This document shows, in pieces, positions 8,646 to 18,738 of a stretch of DNA of 64,000 nucleotides (position 1 is its first letter; every line of letters begins with the position of its first letter). The DNA is from Mucilaginibacter inviolabilis. Its GTDB lineage: Bacteria > Bacteroidota > Bacteroidia > Sphingobacteriales > Sphingobacteriaceae. The notes beneath the pieces are model-generated. The model was not told where the DNA came from. It ran no database searches and saw nothing but the letters and a program-made list of their open reading frames with translations. The DNA is taken from contig NZ_JAANAT010000001.1 of NCBI RefSeq assembly GCF_011089895.1, positions 868,001-932,000 on the forward strand, given 5' to 3'. A program made the translations under genes and the position numbers.

Positions 8646-9337
8646 TACGCTCATGCTATATAGTTGATGATGAACAGCATGGAATTGAAATTCTGACTGA
8701 TTTTGTTAATCAAACACCAGGGCTTAAGCTAGTTGGAGCGGATACAAACCCGTTGGAAGCACTGAACAAAATATCTAACAATGAAATTAAAGCGGATATT
8801 ACTTTTTTGGATATCGACATGCCGAAAATTTCAGGTCTTAATCTTTCCAAGCTCATAAAAGATAAAACGGAAGTTGTTTTTGTTACTGGTTTCAAAGATT
8901 ATGCACATCAGGCATTTGATTTTAATGCAATTGATTTTCTTTTAAAACCAGTTACATATGAACGGTTTCTTCAAACATTAGATAAAATTTATGCTAAAAC
9001 CAATATTTCTTCAATTGTTGAGAATAAGTTCTTATTCATCCAGGTTAATAATAAAAAAAAATACATCAAAATTAACACAGATGAAATCACCTATATTGAA
9101 GGTTTGAGCAACTATGTCAGAATTCATTTTGTATCTGGGAAAGTTCATACCATATATACGAGTTTAAAAGTGATCCTTGAAAAGTTACCTCAAAATCTGT
9201 TTGTCCGTTCTCATAAGTCTTTTATCATAAATTTGAAGTTTGTAGAGGTAATTGGTGGAGATGAAGTTATTATCCAGGGAAATCATGTTGTCCCTATTGG
9301 AGCTTCTTTTAGAAATGATTTAATGCACAATTTATAA
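8642..9337 (+). CDS. LytTR-family response regulator
   Basis: This 231-aa protein has a receiver domain with acidic pocket Asp9/Asp10, phospho-acceptor Asp57 in FLDIDMP, and the LLKP lysine loop. A LytTR DNA-binding domain follows from about residue 135 (YIEGLSNYVRIHF, then FVRSHKSFIINL). It is the cognate regulator of the overlapping LytS-type kinase. LytTR proteins usually bind paired direct repeats of about 9 bp. I could not assign a convincing pair upstream of lanB or of the antisense precursor, so the target is unknown. Confidence 0.9.
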   Translation: MIRSCYIVDDEQHGIEILTDFVNQTPGLKLVGADTNPLEALNKISNNEIKADITFLDIDMPKISGLNLSKLIKDKTEVVFVTGFKDYAHQAFDFNAIDFLLKPVTYERFLQTLDKIYAKTNISSIVENKFLFIQVNNKKKYIKINTDEITYIEGLSNYVRIHFVSGKVHTIYTSLKVILEKLPQNLFVRSHKSFIINLKFVEVIGGDEVIIQGNHVVPIGASFRNDLMHNL

Positions 9338-10074
9338 AACTAATCTCTTCGAATTATTAAGATGAAATTCTGGAGCTCACATTGCAGACTTGTAATGGCT
9401 CCGGAATACTCCAATTATTTTGATATTTATTAACGTAATCATCTAAACCATATTTGCTAAGTCTGCTTAATGAAATTTTTATTCTTTAAAATGAGTTGTT
9501 AAATCATTTGATATTACTGCGTGACATGTTTGTTGTGTAGGTTGAATGTAATGGCTCCTTTATTCAGAAAGTTTTAGAAACAATAATTTATTAAGTGAAA
9601 AATGGAGTTAAGAGTAATACTATTACCGATGCATTTAGCAAAATGAGTTCATGAAATACCAGTTAATCACTGCGTTTACATCATCAATTTTGAGTTTGAC
9701 ATAAATTATATGACTTTTCACATAATTTACCAATAATCAATATTTATTAACCGGTAAATGTGCTTTAATTTGAAAAAGCTAAAAAACGGGATTATATACT
9801 TAGATATCATTGGTTAGAAATTCTGAATTGCTTTATACGAATGGCTTTGTATAATAGGAAATTGAACTCTAAAAAGCGTAATATTTATTTTAGATAAATT
9901 CCTTATCATGCTGGCAAAGCTTCACAACATTGTTCTATAGGTAAACTATGGGATTGATTTGATATTTACCAGTTGTAATCAGTTTAAAGTAATAGACCTC
10001 TTGGAGTGCCATATGATAGGCTTTTAAATTAATATCATAACAAATAGTTTCAACTAAATCATGAATTATATCTG
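9338..10074. other. 737-bp AT-rich gap
   Basis: No ORF with a recognisable domain was found on either strand. Directly after the LytTR gene, a weak stem-loop (arms near 9370-9376 and 9398-9404) could help end transcription, but it lacks a T-run. The rest is AT-rich, with many stops in all frames, and may be decayed DNA linked to the NRPS remnant that follows. Confidence 0.5.
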
Positions 10075-10545
10075 ATGATTTATCTTATTGAACAGTACAA
10101 GGGGGAAATTAGCGCGTACAACATTCCAATAGTGATGCGATTAACTGAAGGGGTTAATCTCAGCTCTCTGATTTCAGCTTTGCGTTCGATCCATTCTCGT
10201 CACGAAATACTTCGGAGTGTGTTTCTGAGGGACGAATCAGGTAGAGTTTACCAGTCGGCCCTTGATACAGAAAATTATCCATTAGAAATTGAAGAGGAAA
10301 GTTATACAAGCAGGGAGTGTTTGGACAATTCGATAGCGTTGGAGATGAATTATGTATTCCGCCTTTCGGAGGTTTATCCAATCAAAGTGAAGCTTCATGA
10401 GTTACTTAGAGAAGGAGAAGTGATTACCTATTTGAGTATCGTTATCCATCATATGGTGTTTAACGGCTGGTCTGGCGGTATCTTCGAACAAGAGTTAATG
10501 ACTTGTTATCATTATTACGAGTCCTTATCTCATGGGATGATTTAG
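10075..10545 (+). pseudogene. NRPS condensation-domain remnant
   Basis: A 156-codon frame matches the N-terminal third of a non-ribosomal peptide synthetase condensation domain. IEQYKGEISAYNIPIVMRL corresponds to the early C-domain strand, RHEILRSVF to the next core, and HHMVFNGWSGG to the catalytic HHxxxDG motif, in which Asp has become Asn. The frame lacks the first C-domain motif, and an in-frame stop lies just upstream. It ends shortly after the catalytic motif with no continuation, no adenylation domain and no carrier domain. It is a relic of a larger synthetase gene, consistent with the PKS genes and the phosphopantetheinyl transferase to its left. Confidence 0.7.
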
Positions 10546-10645
10546 AGTAGTATATGAGTTTATTTTCCGCGAGAGGCTTCACTAAGCTATTCCGTGTGCT
10601 GTATAAGCAATGAGGCAAATCACCATTGATAATAAATAAATTAGA

Positions 10646-10804
10646 ATGATCAAGGTGTTACGTATTCAACTGTATTATGGAAAAGCCGAAATTGAGACGA
10701 GCCAGGCGTATAGTAGATCGTCCTATAAAAGGGGGCCTGTTTCAGATCAAGAGAAACAGTTTTTAACTATTGCTGCCGAGATAGTAGCACAAATTATATT
10801 TTAA
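10646..10804 (+). CDS. Small ORF of unknown function, possibly interrupted
   Basis: This is a 52-codon ATG frame with a C-terminal helix FLTIAAEIVAQIIF, ending at TAA. The same frame continues for 17 more codons (ELEREEEEILRSLKFLV) before a second stop. That Glu-rich tail would make sense as the end of one helical protein, so a nonsense mutation is possible. The pattern recalls small hypothetical proteins carried on Bacteroidota mobile DNA, but I cannot name a family. Confidence 0.25.
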   Translation: MIKVLRIQLYYGKAEIETSQAYSRSSYKRGPVSDQEKQFLTIAAEIVAQIIF

Positions 10805-11083
10805 GAATTAGAAAGGGAAGAGGAGGAAATCCTTAGAAGTTTAAAATTTCTTGTATAGCTTTTAAGTTTTAAGGAGTCTTGAGCGGATTTTGTTTGGACC
10901 GCTTTTCTCGGATATGTAAAAAAATTACAGGTCAAGAACGGCTTGGTGATAGCGAGTGATTATTATTAAGAAAAAAGCTTCTTTCCTGCGTTATTTAAGA
11001 TGTTTTTGCGCTATATCGCAGTTACCTCAGAAGGCGGCGAGTTCAAAAATATTGAATAGTACTTTTTGGGAGGTGAGAGAGGG

Positions 11084-11117
11084 AGAGCAAGGTTTGTGAA
11101 CCTTGGCTCTTGTGTTT
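11084..11117 (+). terminator. Possible terminator stem-loop
   Basis: AGAGCAAGGTT pairs with AACCTTGGCTCT around a 4-nt loop with a single bulged C, followed by a short T-rich run (TGTGTTTT). It could stop transcription from the accessory region before the kdp operon. Confidence 0.4.
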
Positions 11118-11610
11118 TGATAAACAGTAATTTACATTTTCAAAAGGCTTTTACCCTACGAATAACTCAATAGCAAAATGATTCTAATTGGTAATTTAAA
11201 TATACTGACTTTTTTAGATTTGAAAATCTTTTTTGTTAGAACCTATTGCCTATACTGAGCCCTTATGCCGAGCCAAGTTTTAAGAGATTGGGACTTTGCA
11301 ACCGCAGTTTGAAATTTTTTATGGAAGATTTGAAAAAAATGGTTTATATATCGCTATAAAAAAGAATAGAAGGGTTGAGATATCTCCTAAACTTCCTTGG
11401 CTCAATACCTCCTTTATCTGGACTAAATTGATCATTTAATATTGAGATACTCTCTCAAAATAAGGGACTTTTAGAGATTTTATTTCTATATCGTTCTATG
11501 GTTTGTTTTTCTTTAAGTTATTGATTATTAATTAACTAATAATCTGTATTGTTTCTTGTTTGTTTTTGGCTCTTGTTTTGGCTATACGGCATAAATAAGA
11601 AATACCCACC

Positions 11611-11775
11611 ATGCAAAAACGAATACACCTCTCCGATAAACAAGCAACTCAAACGCCTGAAGAAAAAGGCAAATACACTTTTAAAGATATTGCCATAATC
11701 GTTTTTGCCTGGTTGATGACCCTGTCGCTGGTCTATATCTGCTATCTGAAATTCAAGTTTTTCCTGCACCACTAA
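11611..11775 (+). CDS. 54-aa kdp-linked single-pass membrane peptide
   Basis: A short ATG frame begins the kdp gene series. It has a charged N-terminal half (MQKRIHLSDKQATQTPEEKG), one hydrophobic helix (IAIIVFAWLMTLSLVYICYL) and a short C-terminal tail ending FFLHH. Spacing to the next small gene is 18 nt, and all downstream genes run the same way. The position suggests an accessory or regulatory subunit of the K+ pump, but I know of no assigned function. It is too short for routine ORF calling. Confidence 0.6.
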   Translation: MQKRIHLSDKQATQTPEEKGKYTFKDIAIIVFAWLMTLSLVYICYLKFKFFLHH

Positions 11776-11793
11776 ACAAATTCTCAAAAAAGA

Positions 11794-11877
11794 ATGATAA
11801 CTATAATTTATGTACTGCTCGGCCTCGCTTTCTTCTGGCTGTTTTTTAAATCCGTCAACTATTTCGAAAAAATCTAA
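11794..11877 (+). CDS. 27-aa hydrophobic peptide in the kdp operon
   Basis: A minimal frame (MITIIYVLLGLAFFWLFF, then KSVNYFEKI) forms one transmembrane helix with a short polar end. It lies 18 nt after the 54-aa peptide and 6 nt before kdpF. Its size and layout mimic KdpF, so it may be a second KdpF-like stabilising peptide. This rests on composition and position only. Confidence 0.55.
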   Translation: MITIIYVLLGLAFFWLFFKSVNYFEKI

Positions 11878-11883
11878 CACTGT

Positions 11884-11961
11884 ATGACCGCATTATTCAT
11901 CATTGCTATAGCCGTGTTTGTTTACATGGTTTATGTGCTGTTAAAACCCGAAAAATTCTAA
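11884..11961 (+). CDS. kdpF: KdpF small subunit of the K+-transporting ATPase
   Basis: This 25-aa hydrophobic peptide ends in the typical YVLLKPEKF tail of KdpF, directly before kdpA. In E. coli KdpF is a single transmembrane helix that stabilises the KdpABC complex. The ATG follows the preceding small gene by 6 nt, and the stop is 12 nt before the kdpA start. Confidence 0.85.
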   Translation: MTALFIIAIAVFVYMVYVLLKPEKF

Positions 11962-11973
11962 TTACTAAAAACT

Positions 11974-13689
11974 ATGAACACCGAACTTACAGGAGTAATT
12001 TTTACTTACCTGCTTACGCTTGCCATAGCTATCCCGCTTGGAATTTACATAGCCCGGATGTTCCGTGGCGATAAAACCTGGCTGGATTTCATGGCTCCCC
12101 TTGAACGTTTTATTTTCCGTTTCAGCGGCATCGATACTAAAAAAGAGATGAACTGGAAGCAACATATGTTTGCTTTATTGACTATCAACAGCGTGTGGTT
12201 ATTTTATGCTTTTTTCTGCCTTCTGTTCCAGGCACATTTACCTTTGAACCCTGACGGTAACCCTAACCAAACGCCGGATCTTGCTTTTAACACAGCGATC
12301 AGCTTTTTAGTAAATTGTAACCTGCAAGATTATTCGGGCGAAAATGGCGCAACTTATTTTACCCAGCATTTTGTGATTATGTTTCTGCAATTCGTTTCGG
12401 CTGCTACAGGTATTGCTGCGCTGTTTGTTTTATTCAAGGCATTCAGAGATAAGGTTACCGACAAATTGGGTAATTTCTGGGGCTTCTTTGTTAAATCTAT
12501 CACCCGCATATTGCTACCACTATCGTTTGTAGTAGCTGTTATCCTGGCTTTTAATGGTACACCAACCAGCTACAAGGGGAAAGATTCCTTTATAACGCTT
12601 CAGGGCGATACCGCTCATGTATCCAGAGGCCCTGCGGCGGCCATGATAGCTATTAAGCATATCGGTACCAATGGCGGTGGCTGGTTTGGGGCAAACTCGG
12701 CTCATCCGCTCGAAAATCCCAACTATTTAACCAACACAACTGAATTGGTGGCGCAGGTTATTATTCCAATCGCATTGGTATTTGCTTTAGGTTTTTACCT
12801 GAACAAGAAGAAATTTGCCTATGTAATGTTTGGGGTGATGACGCTAGGTATGCTCATGCTGCTTATCCCTACGATGAACGCGGAGATTAGCGGCAGCCCC
12901 GCCATAGCTAAAATGGGAATAAGCCAGCCGACCGGGGCAATGGAGGGTAAGGAAGTGCGGTTTGGACCTGCTAATACGGCCTACTGGAACATCGTAACCA
13001 CCATCATATCTACCGGCTCGGTTAACTCTATGCATGACAGTGCCATGCCCGTATCCGGGTTTATGATGATGATGGCTATGATGACCAATTGCTTTTATGG
13101 AGGCTGTGGTGTGGGAATTCTTAACTTTTACATCTTTATCATCATCGCGGTATTCATATCCGGGTTGATGGTTGGACGAACGCCTGAATTTTTTGGACGA
13201 AAGATAGAAGCTCGCGAAATGAAGATCGCATCCATTATAGCCCTGCTACACCCTTTTATTATCCTGGTTGGTACAGCGGTATCATCCTATGTGCTGGTAC
13301 ATATGCCAAATGCCGACTGGGCGGTTAAACCATCTACCTGGCTAAATAACCCCGGTTATCATGGCTTTTCAGAAATGCTGTATCAATATACTTCCAGTGC
13401 GGCCAATAATGGCTCCGGCTTTGAGGGGCTTGGTGATAACAATATTTTCTGGAATGTGAGCGCGGGTTTTGTACTGCTGCTCGGCCGTTTTTTACCCATT
13501 ATCGGCCCCGTTGCTATCGCGGGTATTCTTGCGAGTAAAAAGTTTATACCAGAATCTGCCGGAACGCTTAAAAGCGATACATCAACCTTTGGTATTATGG
13601 TATTTGCGGTGATCCTGATCGTAGCCGCATTATCATTTTTTCCGGCCTTGGCATTAGGCCCTATTGCTGAACATTTTTCTTTAAAATAA
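11974..13689 (+). CDS. kdpA: Potassium-transporting ATPase subunit A (KdpA)
   Basis: This 571-aa polytopic channel-like subunit binds and translocates K+ in the KdpFABC complex of the inner membrane. Family blocks are present: the first pore loop around [12 protein letters not shown] (E. coli has NTNWQ at this place), the second around [17 protein letters not shown], and later DSAMPVSGF with [13 protein letters not shown]. Length is close to the E. coli protein (557 aa). It overlaps nothing and is followed 2 nt later by kdpB. The substitution at the first pore loop may be a lineage trait. Confidence 0.97.
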   Translation: MNTELTGVIFTYLLTLAIAIPLGIYIARMFRGDKTWLDFMAPLERFIFRFSGIDTKKEMNWKQHMFALLTINSVWLFYAFFCLLFQAHLPLNPDGNPNQTPDLAFNTAISFLVNCNLQDYSGENGATYFTQHFVIMFLQFVSAATGIAALFVLFKAFRDKVTDKLGNFWGFFVKSITRILLPLSFVVAVILAFNGTPTSYKGKDSFITLQGDTAHVSRGPAAAMIAIKHIGTNGGGWFGANSAHPLENPNYLTNTTELVAQVIIPIALVFALGFYLNKKKFAYVMFGVMTLGMLMLLIPTMNAEISGSPAIAKMGISQPTGAMEGKEVRFGPANTAYWNIVTTIISTGSVNSMHDSAMPVSGFMMMMAMMTNCFYGGCGVGILNFYIFIIIAVFISGLMVGRTPEFFGRKIEAREMKIASIIALLHPFIILVGTAVSSYVLVHMPNADWAVKPSTWLNNPGYHGFSEMLYQYTSSAANNGSGFEGLGDNNIFWNVSAGFVLLLGRFLPIIGPVAIAGILASKKFIPESAGTLKSDTSTFGIMVFAVILIVAALSFFPALALGPIAEHFSLK

Positions 13690-13691
13690 TC

Positions 13692-15718
<2,027 letters not shown>

Positions 15719-15719
<1 letters not shown>

Positions 15720-15760
15720 ATGTGCGGATATGCAGGTGTGCAAATGACGAATGTTCAAAT
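15719..15760 (+). repeat. Intergenic repeat module A (kdpB-kdpC)
   Basis: Starting at the kdpB stop codon, GATGTGCGGATATGCAGGTG and the bases after it match a motif (core TGTGCGGATATGCA) seen again near 45.0, 51.65, 54.1 and 54.26 kb. In this gap and in thiS-thiC it precedes module B in the same order. Confidence 0.75.
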
Positions 15761-15803
15761 TCTGTTAATTCTTAAATTCTAAAAATTCTAGTTCAGACAA
15801 CAG

Positions 15804-15855
15804 AATTCACTAATTCACTAATTCACTAATTCACTAAATCAATAATTCAATAATT
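15804..15855 (+). repeat. Intergenic repeat module B before kdpC
   Basis: Four tandem copies of the 8-mer AATTCACT lead into AAATCAATAATTCAATAATT, ending 6 nt before the kdpC ATG. The last 32 nt (15824-15855) are identical to the sequence ahead of thiC read in that gene's direction (51519-51488). Confidence 0.85.
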
Positions 15856-15861
15856 AAAAAG

Positions 15862-16434
15862 ATGAAAACGTATTTATTACCGTCATTAAAGCTGACCATT
15901 ATCCTTCTGGTTATCCTGGCAGGTATATACCCGCTTGCTATAGCTGGAATTGGAAAACTAACACCAGGGCATGGCGATGGCCAAACTATTCAATATAAAG
16001 GTCGCACGGTTGGTTATGCCAACATTGGTCAAAAGTTCACCAAAGACGAATATTTCTGGTCACGCCCTTCGGCCGTCGATTATCATGCAGATGGTTCAGG
16101 TGGTTCAAACAAAGGTCCTTCAAACCCCGACTATTTGAAAGATGTAGAAAAACGCATTCAGGATTTTATGAAGCATAATCCTGGTGTAACCCGTGCCGAA
16201 ATTCCTGCCGAACTGGTTACCGCTTCGGGTAGCGGACTTGACCCCGACTTGTCACCGGCCGGTGCGAAGGTACAAGTTGCGCGTATAGCTCATATACGCG
16301 GCATTGCTGCCGAGAAAATCAATAGTGTTATTGATGCTACAACAGAAAGGCCTTTGCTGGGCATGTTTGGCCCGGCCAAAGTAAACGTGCTAAAATTAAA
16401 TGTGGCATTAGACGAGTTGAAAGCAAAGAACTAA
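15862..16434 (+). CDS. kdpC: Potassium-transporting ATPase subunit C (KdpC)
   Basis: This 190-aa subunit has one N-terminal transmembrane helix and a periplasmic domain with the family sequences YFWSRPSAVDYHADGSGGSN, GLDPDLSPAGAKVQ and PLLGMFGPAKVNVL. It is required for assembly and K+ affinity of the Kdp pump. It is separated from kdpB by 142 bp holding two repeat modules, unlike the tight kdpA-kdpB junction. Confidence 0.97.
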   Translation: MKTYLLPSLKLTIILLVILAGIYPLAIAGIGKLTPGHGDGQTIQYKGRTVGYANIGQKFTKDEYFWSRPSAVDYHADGSGGSNKGPSNPDYLKDVEKRIQDFMKHNPGVTRAEIPAELVTASGSGLDPDLSPAGAKVQVARIAHIRGIAAEKINSVIDATTERPLLGMFGPAKVNVLKLNVALDELKAKN

Positions 16435-16449
16435 AACAAAAAAGAACGA

Positions 16450-17526
16450 ATGAAAAAACTTATAACAGGAATAATATTACTAATGAGTGCCGCTGCAATG
16501 GCACAGGAAACAAAAACTTCTCCTATTACTATAAGCGGTTACGTGGAAACTTATTACAACTATGACTTTAACAGGCCGCTCAATAATACCATGCCGCCAT
16601 TTCTATACAATTTTACCAGGAACAACGAGGTTAACTTAAACCTGGGGTATATTAAAGCAGCTTACAGTTCGGATAAAGTGCGGGGAAATTTTACATTTGC
16701 CACCGGTACCTACATGAATGCCAATTACTCGGCCGAGCCAGGTCTGCTTAAAAATATCTACGAAGTCAATATTGGTGTCAGGCTGTCTTCTAAAAATAAT
16801 CTCTGGATAGACGCCGGTGTATTGCCCTCACATATTGGATGGGAAAGCGCTCGGGGAATTGATAACCCAACGCTTAGTCGCAGTTTGGCTGCCGAGAATT
16901 CACCATATTTTGAAACCGGGGCAAGATTGAGCTATACCTCTAAAAGCGAAAAATGGTATTTAAGCGCTTTAGTACTGAACGGCTGGCAGCGCATACAAAG
17001 GGTAGATGGCAATACCACACCAGCTTTTGGCACACAGGTTACTTTTAAACCATCATCAAAAATAACACTTAACAGCAGCACCTTTATTGGGAACGACAAG
17101 CCGGATAGTGTGCGGAAGATGCGCTACTTCCATGATTTTTATGGCATTTTTCAGTTAAGTGATAAATGGGCCGCTACGCTTGGCTTTGACATAGGAGCTG
17201 AGCAAAAAACCAAGGGATCATCAGATTTTAACACCTGGTATACGTCGGCCTTAATCTTAAAGTATGCGGCTACGTCTAAAATCAGTATAGGGGTAAGGGC
17301 TGAATATTATGATGATAAAAATGGTGTTATCATAGCTACAAATACGCCCAATGGTTTTAAAACATGGGGATTCTCGGCTAATGTGGATTATAGCATCCTG
17401 AGCAATTTAATGTGGCGGGCGGAGATCAGAAGCCTGAATAGCAAGGATGATATTTTTGTTAATAATGACAACAAAGCATTAGGGCATAACATCGCCTTAA
17501 CTACTTCGTTGGCATTCAGCTTTTAA
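16450..17526 (+). CDS. Outer-membrane beta-barrel porin, kdp-linked (bbp2/OmpL-like)
   Basis: This 358-aa protein has a signal peptide (MKKLITGIILLMSAAAMAQ) and then alternating amphipathic strands ending in aromatic SLAFSF, as in outer-membrane barrels. TISGYVETYYNYDFNRP at the start is typical of the putative beta-barrel porin-2 family. It begins 15 nt after kdpC and ends before a terminator-like hairpin, so it is the last gene of the structural kdp unit. A role in K+ passage across the outer membrane is inferred from position. Confidence 0.8.
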   Translation: MKKLITGIILLMSAAAMAQETKTSPITISGYVETYYNYDFNRPLNNTMPPFLYNFTRNNEVNLNLGYIKAAYSSDKVRGNFTFATGTYMNANYSAEPGLLKNIYEVNIGVRLSSKNNLWIDAGVLPSHIGWESARGIDNPTLSRSLAAENSPYFETGARLSYTSKSEKWYLSALVLNGWQRIQRVDGNTTPAFGTQVTFKPSSKITLNSSTFIGNDKPDSVRKMRYFHDFYGIFQLSDKWAATLGFDIGAEQKTKGSSDFNTWYTSALILKYAATSKISIGVRAEYYDDKNGVIIATNTPNGFKTWGFSANVDYSILSNLMWRAEIRSLNSKDDIFVNNDNKALGHNIALTTSLAFSF

Positions 17527-17560
17527 TTGACCGGTTTAAAATTACCGGATAATAAAAATA

Positions 17561-17603
17561 ATTGTATCCATGAAAAAGCTTCATGGATACAATTTCTTTT
17601 TTA
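17561..17603 (+). terminator. Intrinsic terminator or attenuator before the kdpD-like gene
   Basis: ATTGTATCCATG (17561-17572) pairs perfectly with CATGGATACAAT (17582-17593) around a 9-nt loop, followed by TTCTTTTTT. It lies between the porin stop and the kdpD-like ATG, so it may separate structural from regulatory transcription. Confidence 0.8.
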
Positions 17604-17610
17604 TAAAAAA

Positions 17611-18738
17611 ATGGAAGAAACCAAAGAACAATCTGTCGAGCATTTCCTGGATCTGATCAAGCGTTCCAGGCGCGGTAAATTTAAGATCTATATCGGCATG
17701 AGTGCCGGTGTTGGGAAAACTTTTCGGATGCTGCAGGAGGCCCATGCCTTGCTGCGTAATGGAATCGATGTGAAGATCGGTTATATAGAAACCCATATGC
17801 GTAAAGAAACGCAGGATCTGGTGGCAGGGCTCCCGGTTATACCACGCCGTGATTTATTTTACAAAGGAAAGCAATTACAGGAAATGGATGTGCAGGCTAT
17901 CTTATCTTTGCGGCCAGAGATTGTTATTGTAGATGAGCTGGCGCATACCAATATTGAGGGTAGCAGAAATGAAAAACGCTGGCAGGATGTAGCCGAAATA
18001 CTGGATGCCGGGATCAATGTGATAAGCGCCATGAACATCCAGCATATGGAGAGTTTGTATGAAGATGTAAAAAGTATTACCGGTGTGGAGGTTAGCGAAC
18101 GGGTTCCGGATAATGTACTACTACAGGCAGACGAAGTAGTCAACATTGATCTGACAGCAGATGAGTTGGTTACCCGTTTAAAGGAAGGTAAAATTTACAC
18201 CAGCGACAAAATTGACTTTGCCCTTAAAAATTTCTTTCAGAGCGAAAAGATCCTGCAATTACGGGAGCTGGCATTAAAGGAGGTGGCAACACAGGTAGAA
18301 AGAAAGATCCGGACGGAAGTGCCGGGCTCGCTACAGATGAGGCGGGAACGGTTGATGTGCAGTATAAGCACCAACAACAAAACGGCAAAATTCATTATAC
18401 GGAAAACAGCCCGGTTGGCTACTTATTACAATGCCAAATGGTTTGTGGTTTATATCCAGACACCGAAAGAAAGCGCCGACCGGATTGGTCTGGCTGATCA
18501 ACGGCATCTCATCAACAATTTCAAACTGGCCACCCAAATGGGGGCCGAAGTAGTGCGTATTAAAAGTAAGGTAGTGGCCAGCGGTATGCTCAAGGCTGTG
18601 GCAGATAAAAAGATCACCACCCTTTGTATAGGCAAACCTCACTTATCTTTGCTCAATATTATTTTAAAGACCGCAACATTTAACGAGTTGTTAAAAGCAC
18701 TCGGCAAATTAGATGTAGATTTAGTGATACTATCATGA
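17611..18738 (+). CDS. kdpD: KdpD input-half protein (KdpD domain plus USP domain)
   Basis: This 375-aa soluble protein equals only the N-terminal cytoplasmic part of E. coli KdpD. Residues 20-230 form the KdpD domain with Walker A GMSAGVGKT (Lys36) and IVDELAHTNIEGSRN. Residues 250-375 form a universal-stress-protein-like domain. The membrane and kinase parts are missing and are supplied by the next gene, which overlaps by 4 nt. ATG at 17611 is chosen over an upstream TTG (17527), because that extension would run through the terminator hairpin. It probably senses K+ or c-di-AMP-type signals and passes them to the separate kinase; that partner role is inferred. Confidence 0.88.
   Translation: MEETKEQSVEHFLDLIKRSRRGKFKIYIGMSAGVGKTFRMLQEAHALLRNGIDVKIGYIETHMRKETQDLVAGLPVIPRRDLFYKGKQLQEMDVQAILSLRPEIVIVDELAHTNIEGSRNEKRWQDVAEILDAGINVISAMNIQHMESLYEDVKSITGVEVSERVPDNVLLQADEVVNIDLTADELVTRLKEGKIYTSDKIDFALKNFFQSEKILQLRELALKEVATQVERKIRTEVPGSLQMRRERLMCSISTNNKTAKFIIRKTARLATYYNAKWFVVYIQTPKESADRIGLADQRHLINNFKLATQMGAEVVRIKSKVVASGMLKAVADKKITTLCIGKPHLSLLNIILKTATFNELLKALGKLDVDLVILS

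Larger units (their letters stand above)
10546..11610. other. 1.06-kb mostly non-coding gap with degraded small ORFs
   Basis: This stretch lies between the NRPS relic and the kdp operon. A 52-codon frame (10646-10804) is followed in frame, after one TAA, by further coding-like sequence rich in Glu. There is a stem-loop at 11084-11117 and AT-rich DNA up to the kdp leader. Nothing else is recognisable. It probably marks the right edge of the accessory region, since gene content and base composition change from 11.6 kb onwards. Confidence 0.5.

Noticed and set aside
11567..11583. TTTGGC ... TTTTGGCT as a sigma-54 promoter for kdp
   Set aside because: GG and GC are 11 nt apart instead of the required 10, and the -12 block is poor.
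15804..15855. CRISPR-like tandem repeats
   Set aside because: The 8-mers are contiguous without spacers and lie in short leaders; no cas genes nearby.
17527..17610. TTG start for the KdpD-like protein
   Set aside because: The extension would be coded across a perfect terminator hairpin and is not part of the KdpD domain.
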